Shown: positions 1 to 8,215, numbered from the stretch's first letter. The stretch: DNA of 34,514 bases from Candidatus Saccharimonadota bacterium (GCA_029288515.1 JARIHB010000166.1:1-34514), one strand, 5' to 3'. A program made the numbers and translations. Notes: a model not told the origin generated them from the letters alone.

Positions 1-222
1 CTGTGGCACATGCTGATAGTTGTGCTAGCTGTGGCATTGGCAGTAGCGGTGCGGCCGATTGCCGAGGAGCTGCTTCGCCAAAGCGAAGCCCTCGCCTTGG
101 CGAACGCGCCAACGCTTAAAACTATCGGGAGCGTAAGTAAACTAGTGTTGGCCTGGGCGGCGGCAGGTCACTGTGGCGTTATTATGCTGCGGCTATATGT
201 GCTGCGGGCACGACTGTGGTAG
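1..222 (+). CDS. C-terminal fragment of an unknown, partly hydrophobic protein (5' end outside window)
   Basis: The frame is open from the first base to a TAG at 220-222 (73 codons in view), so the start probably lies off the contig; an ATG at position 10 has no Shine-Dalgarno or -10 box in view. The first visible residues form a hydrophobic stretch (LIVVLAVALAVAV), followed by an amphipathic, Ala/Leu-rich segment and a second weakly hydrophobic stretch ending in basic residues. This would fit the tail of a membrane-associated protein. No family is recognisable. Codon choice resembles the neighbouring genes, which is the main reason for listing it. It could also be a chance open frame. Confidence 0.35.
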   Translation: MWHMLIVVLAVALAVAVRPIAEELLRQSEALALANAPTLKTIGSVSKLVLAWAAAGHCGVIMLRLYVLRARLW

Positions 223-242
223 CATGTATATGATGATTATTA

Positions 243-248
243 TATAAA
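243..248 (+). promoter_or_regulatory. Candidate -10 box for the 259 gene
   Basis: An AT-rich stretch holds TATAAA ten bases before the ATG at 259. There is no Shine-Dalgarno sequence in the gap, which is almost pure A/T. If used, the 5' leader would be about 4 nt. No convincing -35 is visible. Confidence 0.4.
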
Positions 249-258
249 TATTTTTACT

Positions 259-1482
259 ATGGATAGTTACGAATTTTCTAGTGAAGACTACGACAAAGCC
301 GAAGATCATTCTGTGCTTCGGCTGCCCAACGGCGAACAGGTGCATTTTCAGGCTTTCATGGACAGAGCCCAGATGGCGGGCGAAACCGTGCTGCACGCCA
401 GTGCGTTCCAACCCGGTGATATGGTGATCTTTAAGCCGGATGAAGCTGACCCGTTGGCCTCACCGACCGATTTTGTAGTAATGACGGTCGATCATACGCA
501 CTGGGAGTCATTGGGCCTGAACGATGCGCCGAGCGTGCATTCTATATGCAGCCTGCAGGGCACAGCTGTGCCGGAAGAGTTTACTGACCAGCCTATGCAT
601 TTTGTCGGAAGCGCTGTTGGGCTCAGCAATGCTGAGCTCGGAGGCCAAGTGGCGACTCATATGGAGCCACGATTTACGACCGTTGACGGGAGGCAAGTGC
701 TCGGCTTTAGCAACTATAGATATGCAGAAACCTTCCGTCTGGACGAAGACGGCCTCCAATCACTCGGGCCTAACGAGCTGGAGGCTACGATACGAAACGA
801 GTCAACGCGACATACCAACCACCTGGAACGCGTGCGAAGCCTGGCAGGTCTTTTTGGCTATGACATCACTGCAGAAGACCAGCCAGATGTGATGGTTGCC
901 CTGGACCGAGGTCAATATATGGTAGAGTACCGAGGAGGGCGCAGCGCCAACCATTTAACAGTGCTCGACCCGCAAACCGGGCTTTGGATGCAGGCACTAT
1001 ACTACGGCAGCGACAAGCAAATATTACAAGTGTCGGTAGCTGATCTGCGCGAACGCCGTCTGTCGTCGGTCTTTGCCGACGAGGATTACGGTATCAGTAC
1101 CGCCTATCAGATACGGGATGTCAACCCGGGTATCACCACCTATACTACAGCGCCGCGCTACGGACTGGATATGATTTGCTACCGGCCCTCTGCAGAGGTG
1201 TCAAGGTATCAGCTCGGTATACCGCCAGCCAGCGAGCATGTTCCATATACAATCCCAAGCCCTGACCTGTTAATCTCACCCGACGGCACGCTGCGCATCG
1301 GCAGCACTCTATCATATGACACAATGTGCGAAAATCACCCCGGTCTGGCCGAACAAGTGACCAGCCGTATCAGCGTCACACCAAACCCCGACGGCCCGCC
1401 AACATTGCACATCGGCGATAAGACCGTGGAACTGCCTGACCCGATCCCTCTCCTTGAGCACTACACACGGGTGCTACATTAA
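259..1482 (+). CDS. Hypothetical protein, 407 aa, acidic, probably cytosolic
   Basis: I do not recognise this protein. It has no signal peptide and no membrane segment; it starts with an acidic leader (MDSYEFSSEDYDKAEDH) and continues as an ordinary mixed alpha/beta-looking sequence. The start at 259 is chosen because a -10-like TATAAA lies just upstream and no Shine-Dalgarno is present, as in most other unknown genes here. A mid-protein segment (LGPNELEATIR, about residues 173-183) resembles LGVNELDDERAIR in the unknown protein encoded at 4899-6065, so the two may be remote relatives; this rests on one short stretch. It converges with the gene at 1557-2159, with 74 bases between the stops and no clear terminator. 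Confidence 0.75.
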   Translation: MDSYEFSSEDYDKAEDHSVLRLPNGEQVHFQAFMDRAQMAGETVLHASAFQPGDMVIFKPDEADPLASPTDFVVMTVDHTHWESLGLNDAPSVHSICSLQGTAVPEEFTDQPMHFVGSAVGLSNAELGGQVATHMEPRFTTVDGRQVLGFSNYRYAETFRLDEDGLQSLGPNELEATIRNESTRHTNHLERVRSLAGLFGYDITAEDQPDVMVALDRGQYMVEYRGGRSANHLTVLDPQTGLWMQALYYGSDKQILQVSVADLRERRLSSVFADEDYGISTAYQIRDVNPGITTYTTAPRYGLDMICYRPSAEVSRYQLGIPPASEHVPYTIPSPDLLISPDGTLRIGSTLSYDTMCENHPGLAEQVTSRISVTPNPDGPPTLHIGDKTVELPDPIPLLEHYTRVLH

Positions 1483-1556
1483 TTAGTCCACTGTCTTTCT
1501 TCTACGTTACGCGCTACCGACAGCATTAGATAGGCATACTTACTAGTCTTAGCATC

Positions 1557-2159
1557 CTAAACTTGCTCGATCAGCTCCAGCCGGCGCACAATTGATCTGG
1601 GGGATAGGATTGTACCGGGGGAGGTGACGGCATTAGCGCCGATTTTACTGTCATCGCCAATGCAGGCGCCAAATTTCGTTATGCCAGTTTTTATCACCTT
1701 ACCGTCCCACATTACAGAGATTATTTTATCGTGGCGTTCGTTGTAATGATTAGCAGTAACTGAACCGGCCTCAAAATTGACCCGGCTGCCGATAATCGAG
1801 TCGCCCACAAAGTTAAAGTGGGCCAGTGCTGTGCTTGCGCCGATAAGGCTATGCTTTACTTCGCAGCCAGGGCCAATAGAGGAACCGCGGCCAACGTACA
1901 CGCCGCCGCGCAGTAAGCTATGGAGGCCTACAAAGGAATCTGCTGCAATGATAGCTGGCGCAAGAATTGTGGCAGCGGGATCTACTCGGGCAGCCGTATG
2001 GATGGCGACTCCATCTTTTATGATATATTCCCCACTCAGATGGGACACTGCATCACGAATCAGATTTTCTATACGTTCAATTGCTTGCCACGGATATGGG
2101 CACGCGCTCAGCTCCGGGAATTGCTCTATTATATCAGTACAGAAAAGTGTAAGCGTCAC
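1557..2159 (-). CDS. Left-handed beta-helix acyltransferase (GlmU C-terminal-like), 200 aa
   Basis: About residues 45-195 show the hexapeptide repeat pattern ([LIV]-G-x4) of left-handed beta-helix acyltransferases. The segment ALAHFNFVGDS around His114, followed by a VNFEAGSVTANHYN turn, resembles the active-site region of the acetyltransferase domain of GlmU, where a His is catalytic and acetyl-CoA is the donor. The pyrophosphorylase domain of GlmU is absent; the first 45 residues are a short helical lead-in. A nucleotide-sugar or amino-sugar acetyltransferase is therefore likely, but the substrate cannot be read from sequence. The start is GTG, and GTGA overlaps the TGA stop of the upstream membrane-protein gene by four bases, so the two are probably translationally coupled and may work together. 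Confidence 0.8.
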   Translation of the reverse strand: MTLTLFCTDIIEQFPELSACPYPWQAIERIENLIRDAVSHLSGEYIIKDGVAIHTAARVDPAATILAPAIIAADSFVGLHSLLRGGVYVGRGSSIGPGCEVKHSLIGASTALAHFNFVGDSIIGSRVNFEAGSVTANHYNERHDKIISVMWDGKVIKTGITKFGACIGDDSKIGANAVTSPGTILSPRSIVRRLELIEQV

Positions 2160-3337
2160 GCTTTCGCAGCAAGCAGAGGCCAGAAGGTTTGTTGGCCATG
2201 TGCATCCAAATTAAAGTGGTCGGTTATGTCGCGACGGAAGTCCTCTCGGTCGAAGGCGCGCAGCTTGTCATTGTGCAGTAGGAACTCCTCGAGCTCCAGA
2301 TATATGCGTAGCAACTCTTGCTCGTCCCGAGCACTTAAAGCAGTAGCCCCTTCGGTCTGTTGTGCGCGCGCCGTAATGATGCGCATCTTGTCCAGAATAG
2401 GGTCTATTTCGGACACATCTGCGACCGAGCTGGCGAGATATACGATAATGTCGGGTGAAGTAACTGAGCTTGTTTGGCGCCCAAAAAGACGTGCCACCCA
2501 CGATCTTTTATAACCAATACCGATGGCATTGAACTGATAGGCAGCGCACAACAAACCAATGTCGGCCAATATAGCCGGAATGATATACATGCGGCTGGCA
2601 AAGTACCAGTTGTGGTAGCCCACAATCTCTAGGACGGCCGTGTTGAGTACCGCAGCGAATTGCAAGCCAATGCCAATAGTGAGCCAGGTGAAAACCCTCT
2701 GGTAACTACTGCCTGTTTTGGCCCTCATCTGGCTAACAAGGTACAGCGCCGCGCCGTAAAAAAGCAACGGCAACGTAGGAACAAGTTCAAACGCATCATA
2801 GCCTGCTTCATCGGCGCCCTGGTCGGTACCGACCGGTGCGTGGGGGAGCAGTGCATGAAGAGCCCAGGCCGCAAGTGACAGGCCAAGAACAACCCATACA
2901 CGCGCCCATACACTTTTAAATCCCAGTGTTTTATAAAACTTGCGCGCACCCAGGAACATAAGGATCGAGCCCAAAAAGTAATTCATATAGGTTAAGAATG
3001 TTAGTGTCGGGTCCTGCCATAAGTTGTGATACTCGATGTAAGGGAACAGTAAGGCTACAAGCCCGACAGCCAGCTGTGAAAATGCGATAAGGCGGTAAGC
3101 CGGCTTCAGCTCCGGCTTAAAGTTGCGCACCGCCCGGAAGAACAAAAAAGCACCGCTGAGAGCAATGGCGGCATCAAACAGCGATAAAGGCGCTCCAAGC
3201 GGAGAATAGAGCGTGGTGCTGGCTAGCTTATCCGGGCGAGGCACCACAAACCACACCAGCCCCGCAATTACCGACAAGCTTACCAATACGACTGTAATTA
3301 TACGGAGCTTAACGATAGTCGGAGCTGCTGTTTTCAT
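2156..3337 (-). CDS. Multi-pass membrane protein with cytosolic C-terminal domain, 393 aa
   Basis: The first roughly 270 residues contain about seven or eight hydrophobic helices (for example IITVVLVSLSVIAGLVWFVV near the start, and ILADIGLLCAAYQFNAIGIG near the end of the block). A soluble, charged tail of about 110 residues rich in Glu, Asp and Arg follows. The layout recalls the 7TM sensor halves of membrane histidine kinases, but no kinase, HAMP or GGDEF motif is present, so no function is assigned. A TATAAT lies 14 bases before the ATG on this strand. The stop overlaps the start of the beta-helix acyltransferase gene by four bases, which suggests an operon and perhaps a membrane partner role in surface glycan or precursor modification. 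Confidence 0.75.
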   Translation of the reverse strand: MKTAAPTIVKLRIITVVLVSLSVIAGLVWFVVPRPDKLASTTLYSPLGAPLSLFDAAIALSGAFLFFRAVRNFKPELKPAYRLIAFSQLAVGLVALLFPYIEYHNLWQDPTLTFLTYMNYFLGSILMFLGARKFYKTLGFKSVWARVWVVLGLSLAAWALHALLPHAPVGTDQGADEAGYDAFELVPTLPLLFYGAALYLVSQMRAKTGSSYQRVFTWLTIGIGLQFAAVLNTAVLEIVGYHNWYFASRMYIIPAILADIGLLCAAYQFNAIGIGYKRSWVARLFGRQTSSVTSPDIIVYLASSVADVSEIDPILDKMRIITARAQQTEGATALSARDEQELLRIYLELEEFLLHNDKLRAFDREDFRRDITDHFNLDAHGQQTFWPLLAAKA

Positions 3338-3421
3338 GGTAATTGCTTATGATTATAAACGAAGGTTTCCAAAGTTCCTACTATTATTTAAGGACGTAAT
3401 TGGATGCAGGGAATAGTGCAG

Positions 3422-4819
3422 TTAACGCCGGGCCGTCCAGGCAAATGTAGCTGTAGTGGCACCCGGGTCGACATCAACATTAATTGTAAACTGGGTAGCA
3501 CCCGCGCCTGAAATCCAAAACTTCGTTGCCGATCCAAGACTGTTGGTCGGGGTGACAGAAATATTGCCGAGTGCCGGCGTAACAGATAAGTTGTGAGTGA
3601 CAGCTATACTCGTGGCGCCATTCAAGACGGTTGCAGTTCCACTGGACTCGGTGGTGTACCCGACATTGTTACGGATAATAGTAGTTGCAGCGCCGCTGCT
3701 TTCCAGCAAGGCGACCGTTGCGGCTGCATTCGTTACCAATGTGTTGGATGTAATGATATTATCGCCGCTCCCGCCAGTGCTTTCTTCACGGATAAGGCTA
3801 CGGGTTTTGTTGGCATTTACTGCCGTTTCGAGCACGTTTCCCGTTATAACGTTATAGTGGGTATTAAATTCCAGATGAACGCCCGACGCTGCCGCGCTGC
3901 CATTGTCGCCGGGGCTGGTAAACATATTACCTACGATCATACAGCGCGTGCCGGCAATAAAAACGCTGTCACCCGCAATACCGTCGAAGGTGCAGGCTAC
4001 AATCTTGGTGTCCTTGGCATTCTGTACACGTACTCCGATGCAGTTATGCAGCCCGGCTACAAAATTAGCGCCGGTGATATGTTGCAGCCCCGCCTGATCG
4101 TAGAACATGATAGGATTACTGCCTATAGGGTTGCTACTGCCGCCCAAATATTCAAAGTCGCTGCTTATAAACCAGTTTTCGTCACTGGAAGTTGTCCAGA
4201 CACCGCCGCCAAAGCCGGCGCTCAAGCCGCCTTGATCAAACAGGCACTGCATAACCCGGTTGTGGTGACCAAAGGCGCCACCCGGCATAGGGCCCAATTT
4301 GAGTCCCCAGTCATAGCAGCTTGTGAAGTGCAGCCGCTCGAAGCTGCACTGAACAGCTCCATCAGCCTTGATGCCGCCGCCAGCTGACTCGTTGGCACTG
4401 TTGCCGTCAATAGTGAAATCACATAGGTGTGCGCCAACAATAGCTACGCCGTTCTGGCCACTGTTAAAGGTGATTACATAATCATTAAGGCTAGCCGTAG
4501 CTTTTAAGGTGGTCGCTTCGCGGCCGGCGCCGATGACAGTTACGGCGCTGTTGACGGTTAGCGTAGTGCCGATAATAGCAGTCCCAGGCGGCAGCATAAG
4601 AGGTTTTTTGGCTGCTATAGCCGCATCAATAGCAGCCTGCAATGCAGTAGCGTCGTCAGTACTGCCGTCAAACTGAACGCCATAATCCGTGGCCTGCAGA
4701 TATGTGCCAGCGGTCCGGAGTTTGAGCGTGCCGTCAGCATTATGCTCAACACCTAAAAACTCATTCAGCACTTGGCCCCAGACACCGCCATCGCTGCCAG
4801 GAACAGGTAATCTTGCCAT
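3422..4819 (-). CDS. Tailspike-like right-handed beta-helix protein (pectate-lyase_3 type), 465 aa
   Basis: Residues 1-35 (MARLPVPGSDGGVWGQVLN...) match a head motif I associate with phage tail and tail-fibre-like proteins. A segment containing DYGVQFDGSTDDATALQAAID then marks the start of a pectate-lyase_3 / glycosyl-hydrolase-28-like beta-helix, with repeated short strands such as NVITGNVLETA and NIITSNTLVTN to about residue 390. The last 70 residues (SIAVTHNLSVTPALGNISVTPTNS) resemble C-terminal modules of phage structural proteins. There is no signal peptide. The neighbours are not phage genes, so it is either a domesticated tailspike or a CPR surface protein that shares the fold. A TGC-TAAAAT extended -10 lies about 26 bases before the ATG; an AAAGGG about 11 bases upstream is a weak Shine-Dalgarno. 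Carbohydrate binding or cleavage is inferred from the fold only. Confidence 0.8.
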   Translation of the reverse strand: MARLPVPGSDGGVWGQVLNEFLGVEHNADGTLKLRTAGTYLQATDYGVQFDGSTDDATALQAAIDAAIAAKKPLMLPPGTAIIGTTLTVNSAVTVIGAGREATTLKATASLNDYVITFNSGQNGVAIVGAHLCDFTIDGNSANESAGGGIKADGAVQCSFERLHFTSCYDWGLKLGPMPGGAFGHHNRVMQCLFDQGGLSAGFGGGVWTTSSDENWFISSDFEYLGGSSNPIGSNPIMFYDQAGLQHITGANFVAGLHNCIGVRVQNAKDTKIVACTFDGIAGDSVFIAGTRCMIVGNMFTSPGDNGSAAASGVHLEFNTHYNVITGNVLETAVNANKTRSLIREESTGGSGDNIITSNTLVTNAAATVALLESSGAATTIIRNNVGYTTESSGTATVLNGATSIAVTHNLSVTPALGNISVTPTNSLGSATKFWISGAGATQFTINVDVDPGATTATFAWTARR

Positions 4820-4898
4820 ATTTGTTACAACCCTTTACAGCCTCTATTTTAGCATAAGCCGCATGTTTTTACGGCAGCAAAGCTGTCTTAATGAGACG

Positions 4899-6065
4899 TT
4901 AACGCTGGACGAAAAAACCAGGTTCGCTTGGATCCATCAGGAATCCTTCACCGAGGTCGGGCAAACCATCGCGGAGCATGGCGGCAATAGCCAAACAACC
5001 TATTGGCTCCTGGGGGTACAGCGGGTGCCGTAAACGCTCCTCGATAGCAGTTTTTGCCTGAACGAGTATGTCACGCGCCGGAGCGGCATAATCACCAGGC
5101 ATGCTCTCAATAAGCTCACTGGCATACCGTTCAAGGAACAGCGGGGTTATGTCCTCGTACGGCAGCTCTGTAACGAATTTCAGAAGATCGCTATCACTTA
5201 GGCGTGGATTAAAGTGTCTATACCGCGCGTTGTCATCGTCGCTTGGGCTTTTACCCTCCGGAGTAATCACTCCACTTTCGTGTTTCACCAACGATTGAGC
5301 CATCCCTAACCGGACGGCCGCGTTTAAGGAGTCGGGCTCCTCATAATCATCGGGAATATCCACTGCCACTGTCGTTTCTTCGTCTGCCGTAGCAAATAAA
5401 CCTTGAGGTGCCAGACGCATGAAATGCCGACGCTGTAATTGCGTAGAAGCAGGTCCGGTAAAGCCAACGCGAATAGCTCGTTCATCGTCAAGTTCGTTCA
5501 CACCCAATTCTTTGACGTGTACTTGGGTTTCGGCGGTAGCCAGTATTGTGTTTCCGTCGCTTGGCTCTCTCCCGTACAGCACCTCGCCTTCTTCCGAAGC
5601 TATGCCCTCTAGTTGCCTATAAAAGGTGAAGCCGAATCCCAGCAGAAGTCCACGGTGCGTGCCGATTACTCCCCGAGTGGCATCTACAAATGACCGGCTG
5701 TAGACCGGCGCGTCAGGCTCAAGGGGTAGTCGTACGCTGTAAAGTGCTGCTTCACCCTGGCCGTGATTGCCTGCCGGCCACAGACCGACTAGATCGGCGA
5801 AAGCAGTCATCGGGCTAAACTCCACGCGGCGTACCAGCTGCCCTGTCTCGTCGACATGCATCGAGTTGCGCATACGCATATCCGGTGCCAGCAGGCCAGA
5901 TTGAAGAGTAACAATCGTACCGTCCCCGGAGGCAAGGCATCCCAGGTTAAGGGTATCGTGCTCTTCTGCCCGTTCGTACGCGAGGAATTCAGCTAACTGG
6001 TAATCGCTCATACGAGTTATTGCTTCTTGTGCAAGAGGATGGGGGGTTTCGGCGGGTAGTGGCAT
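4899..6065 (-). CDS. Hypothetical protein, 388 aa, probably leaderless
   Basis: Unrecognised soluble protein with no signal peptide or membrane span. The open frame extends to an ATG at 6116, but the ATG at 6065 (MPLPAETPHPL) is preferred: TATGAT ends exactly six bases before it, with TTGGAT 18 bases further upstream, and there is no Shine-Dalgarno for either start. The upstream 17 codons would overlap the promoter. The middle holds GLLLGFGFTFYRQLEG and LGVNELDDERAIR; the latter faintly resembles the 259-1482 protein. Gene order on this strand continues into the beta-helix gene after 79 bases. Confidence 0.75.
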   Translation of the reverse strand: MPLPAETPHPLAQEAITRMSDYQLAEFLAYERAEEHDTLNLGCLASGDGTIVTLQSGLLAPDMRMRNSMHVDETGQLVRRVEFSPMTAFADLVGLWPAGNHGQGEAALYSVRLPLEPDAPVYSRSFVDATRGVIGTHRGLLLGFGFTFYRQLEGIASEEGEVLYGREPSDGNTILATAETQVHVKELGVNELDDERAIRVGFTGPASTQLQRRHFMRLAPQGLFATADEETTVAVDIPDDYEEPDSLNAAVRLGMAQSLVKHESGVITPEGKSPSDDDNARYRHFNPRLSDSDLLKFVTELPYEDITPLFLERYASELIESMPGDYAAPARDILVQAKTAIEERLRHPLYPQEPIGCLAIAAMLRDGLPDLGEGFLMDPSEPGFFVQR

Positions 6066-6071
6066 GTAGCG

Positions 6072-6101
6072 ATCATACGCTATGCAAGGCCGCATATCCA
6101 A
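6072..6101 (-). promoter_or_regulatory. Leaderless promoter of the 4899-6065 gene
   Basis: On the minus strand TTGGAT (6096-6101) is followed after 18 bases by TATGAT (6072-6077) and after six more bases by the ATG at 6065. That places the transcription start on or next to the A of the start codon. Confidence 0.6.
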
Positions 6102-6117
6102 AGCAGCCGTACACATA

Positions 6118-6154
6118 CTACGGCTTGGGCCGCTTAGGTGGACGCCTGCCGTAG
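6118..6154. other. Hairpin just after the glyoxalase gene
   Basis: CTACGGC (6118-6124) and GCCGTAG (6148-6154) can pair immediately after the stop codon of the 6156-6533 gene. No T-run follows on either strand, so it may stabilise an mRNA end or be incidental rather than being an intrinsic terminator. Confidence 0.35.
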
Positions 6155-6155
6155 G

Positions 6156-6533
6156 CTAGGCTTGCTCTACATGTATCAAGCTGCCGTCTGGGTCGGTAAA
6201 ATTAAACCACTTTGTGCCTGAGCCCGGGCCATGCAAGTCGTCTTGAATGTCACTAACTTTAACACCTTTGTCGCCAAGCTCTTTGTGTGACGCCTGGAGG
6301 TCCGAAGCCGCGAAGTATAGTGTTGCAGTGCCTGGCTTCATATGCGCATGGTGGGTGGTAAGCGTAACAGTGACGCCTCCCTCCGGGAGGGAGAGGGATA
6401 CCCACCAATTATCATCATCTTGACGATAATCCGCCGTGACCTCCAGGCCGAGCTTGTCAGCATAGAACGACTTGGCCTGTGGCATATCACTAACGGCCAT
6501 TTGAAGCATCATGAATTTGTTGATTGTTGGCAT
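6156..6533 (-). CDS. Glyoxalase/bleomycin-resistance (VOC) family protein, 125 aa
   Basis: The sequence shows the vicinal-oxygen-chelate pattern: an opening strand and helix (MLQMAVSDMPQAKSFYADKLGLEV), a central segment with THHAHMKPGTATLYFAASDLQAS, and an ending FTDPDGSLIHVEQA that carries the typical metal-ligand Glu region. Members include glyoxalase I, antibiotic-binding and dioxygenase proteins, so the substrate is open. A GTG at 6539 also opens the frame, but the ATG at 6533 is preferred because AGGAGG lies seven bases upstream. It is transcribed divergently from a MarR-type regulator, and a palindrome sits between them, so repression by that regulator, relieved by a small molecule, is the simplest reading. 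Confidence 0.85.
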   Translation of the reverse strand: MPTINKFMMLQMAVSDMPQAKSFYADKLGLEVTADYRQDDDNWWVSLSLPEGGVTVTLTTHHAHMKPGTATLYFAASDLQASHKELGDKGVKVSDIQDDLHGPGSGTKWFNFTDPDGSLIHVEQA

Positions 6534-6575
6534 AAGCACCCCTCCTATTGCGAATAGTATAATATAATCGTATAA

Positions 6576-6588
6576 TCAAGTTACTTGA
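6576..6588. promoter_or_regulatory. Putative MarR operator (13-bp palindrome)
   Basis: TCAAGT-T-ACTTGA is a perfect inverted repeat with a one-base centre. It lies in the 82-base region between the divergent glyoxalase and MarR genes, next to AT-rich -10-like boxes for both (for example TATACT on the minus strand and GATAAT at 6596-6601 on the plus strand). MarR proteins bind palindromes of this size as dimers and commonly regulate themselves and a divergent neighbour. Confidence 0.55.
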
Positions 6589-6615
6589 AATTAGAGATAA
6601 TGTCAACGATTTGTC

Positions 6616-7095
6616 ATGCATTCTAGGGAAGATTTGGAAAAAGAGGTAATGGTAGCTGCCCGGGATCAGGGTATTGGCTCTGTCTTATTCCGCAATGCTT
6701 TGGGCCGAAAGCTTGGCGTGAATGTTACCGATAATGAATGCCTCAGTTTTTTAACCATACAAGGAGTGGCGACCCCATCGGAACTTGCACATTACACCGG
6801 TCTTACTACCGGCTCCACTACGGCGATGTTGGACAGGCTAGAGAAGGCCGGATTTATTATGCGCAAACCTAATCCAAAGGACAGGCGCGGCGTACTGATT
6901 GAGGTCAACAAAAAATGGATGGCGGCCGCCGGACCGCTGGTTGCCGGCATTCAAAGTGCGCACAGAGAATTACTTGGCAGCTACTCGGATAAGGAGCTGA
7001 TAGTGATAGCCGATTTTTTGAAACGCTTCACTTATAATGTCCACGAACACACAAAGAAGATAGAAGAAGATACTCCGTCGACGCTTAGCCGCTAG
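6616..7095 (+). CDS. MarR-family transcriptional regulator, 159 aa
   Basis: The central part carries a winged helix-turn-helix: SELAHYTGLTTGSTTAMLDRLEKAGF (recognition helix GSTTAMLDRLEKAG) followed by the wing IMRKPNPKDRRGV with the conserved D-x-R motif of MarR proteins. Length (159 aa) is normal, and flanking helices at both ends would form the dimer interface. No Shine-Dalgarno precedes the ATG; GATAAT ends 14 bases upstream, so the leader would be very short. It is divergent from the VOC-family gene with a 13-bp palindrome in between, so autoregulation and control of that gene are likely. The ligand is unknown. It converges with the 7125-8177 gene, with 29 bases between stops. Confidence 0.9.
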   Translation: MHSREDLEKEVMVAARDQGIGSVLFRNALGRKLGVNVTDNECLSFLTIQGVATPSELAHYTGLTTGSTTAMLDRLEKAGFIMRKPNPKDRRGVLIEVNKKWMAAAGPLVAGIQSAHRELLGSYSDKELIVIADFLKRFTYNVHEHTKKIEEDTPSTLSR

Positions 7096-7124
7096 CCGCT
7101 GACAAACTTCAGCTGGCGCCCGGT

Positions 7125-8177
7125 TTATGCCTCGCCTGGCGGCACAATCCGAAGCCACTCCTCTGGAACCAGCTCTGCAGCCTTCTTAACCGCCTCAGGG
7201 AGAATATGGTGCGAGACATCACCCAACAAGCCTCCGGCTTTCAAAGCCGGGCATTTCAGACGTTCGATGTGCAGAACAGCTGCTGACGGCAGATGTAGTT
7301 CGCCTTGGGCAGTCAAAATTATTTTAGATATATCCGGCGGGTCCGGTGGCGGGGGCGGCATAGACAGACGCCCCGCATCAAACTCCGGCGTCCGGCCGGT
7401 GTATGGGCCAAGGCGCTCGCTGTGGAACTCGTCTGCCCGGAAGTTAGCCAAGCCGGTGAATGCCCGTGACTGGCTTGCCTCGGCAATAGCTTCCGGGTCA
7501 ATCGGCTGGGCAAGCAGTTCTGGTGTCAGTTCTTGGTCAGTCTCTACGCCCGTTAGCAGCAACATATAGACGCGGGAAGCGCCAGCCAGCGAGTTCTCGG
7601 CAATGTTGTGAGCGGCAGCACTGTCCGAGCTGCTAATGCCTGCTATTGCTATGTCCTCCGGGAGGGGCGGTACGGGCAAGCCGCTCTTTATGGCTTCTTC
7701 GGTGCGGCGTTGGAGCGTGGCGTAGCTAAGCGCATCGGTGAGATAGCGTTGATACGGCGGCAAGCTACCGGCTGCGGCCTGCGCCAGCGGTTCAAACGGC
7801 TCACCCATAACGTCCGAATCGAGATCACCGATGAGCGGCCGGAACGGCTCATCGGCAGGTATTTCCGCGCCCCGTCGTTGCATAGCGCCCCGCAACATAC
7901 TCATCGCTACGTGGTCGGTAATTACGCCGCGCACTTCCTCATGCTGCAGCGGTCCGGCCATGCGCGTCATAATCTCGCCCAGCCCGTAATAGTAGCTGGC
8001 CTCACGTTCGGCATCCGGTACGGCTAAGGCCGCATGGAACAGTTCGGCGGAGCTCGATTCAGCCAGCGGATCGGTACGACCCAAATCAGTCGGCACCAAA
8101 GCCCGAGCCCGCTCTATGAGCTCTGGCCATTCGGGCGGTATTTCGCGGGTGTGACGAGGAGGAGTTATGCCTTCCAT
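7125..8177 (-). CDS. Hypothetical protein, 350 aa
   Basis: Unrecognised, soluble and acidic, with no signal peptide. A proline run (PPPPPDPPD, about residue 270-280) separates a helical N-terminal two thirds from a C-terminal segment of about 65 residues (LHIERLKCPALKAGGLLGDVSHHILPEAVKKAAELVPEEW). The start at 8177 is supported by TTGTAA, 17 bases, then TAATAAT ending eight bases before the ATG; there is no Shine-Dalgarno. A segment with SSDSAAAHNIAENSLAGASRVYMLL loosely recalls helices in the family A proteins at 11904-15612, too weakly to call homology. Confidence 0.7.
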   Translation of the reverse strand: MEGITPPRHTREIPPEWPELIERARALVPTDLGRTDPLAESSSAELFHAALAVPDAEREASYYYGLGEIMTRMAGPLQHEEVRGVITDHVAMSMLRGAMQRRGAEIPADEPFRPLIGDLDSDVMGEPFEPLAQAAAGSLPPYQRYLTDALSYATLQRRTEEAIKSGLPVPPLPEDIAIAGISSSDSAAAHNIAENSLAGASRVYMLLLTGVETDQELTPELLAQPIDPEAIAEASQSRAFTGLANFRADEFHSERLGPYTGRTPEFDAGRLSMPPPPPDPPDISKIILTAQGELHLPSAAVLHIERLKCPALKAGGLLGDVSHHILPEAVKKAAELVPEEWLRIVPPGEA

Positions 8178-8185
8178 ATCGGATA

Positions 8186-8215
8186 ATTATTACCACGCAC
8201 CAGTTGCTTTTACAA
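8186..8215 (-). promoter_or_regulatory. Near-leaderless promoter of the 7125-8177 gene
   Basis: On the minus strand TTGTAA (8210-8215), a 17-base spacer and TAATAAT (8186-8192), preceded by TGG as in an extended -10, end eight bases before the ATG at 8177. Confidence 0.55.

Noticed and set aside
3593..4387. Antisense open frame of 264 codons on the plus strand
   Set aside because: It is a shadow of the beta-helix gene, whose repetitive codons keep the opposite frame open.
3422..4819. Prophage remnant
   Set aside because: Only one phage-like structural protein is present, with no integrase, attachment sites, terminase, capsid or lysis genes near it.
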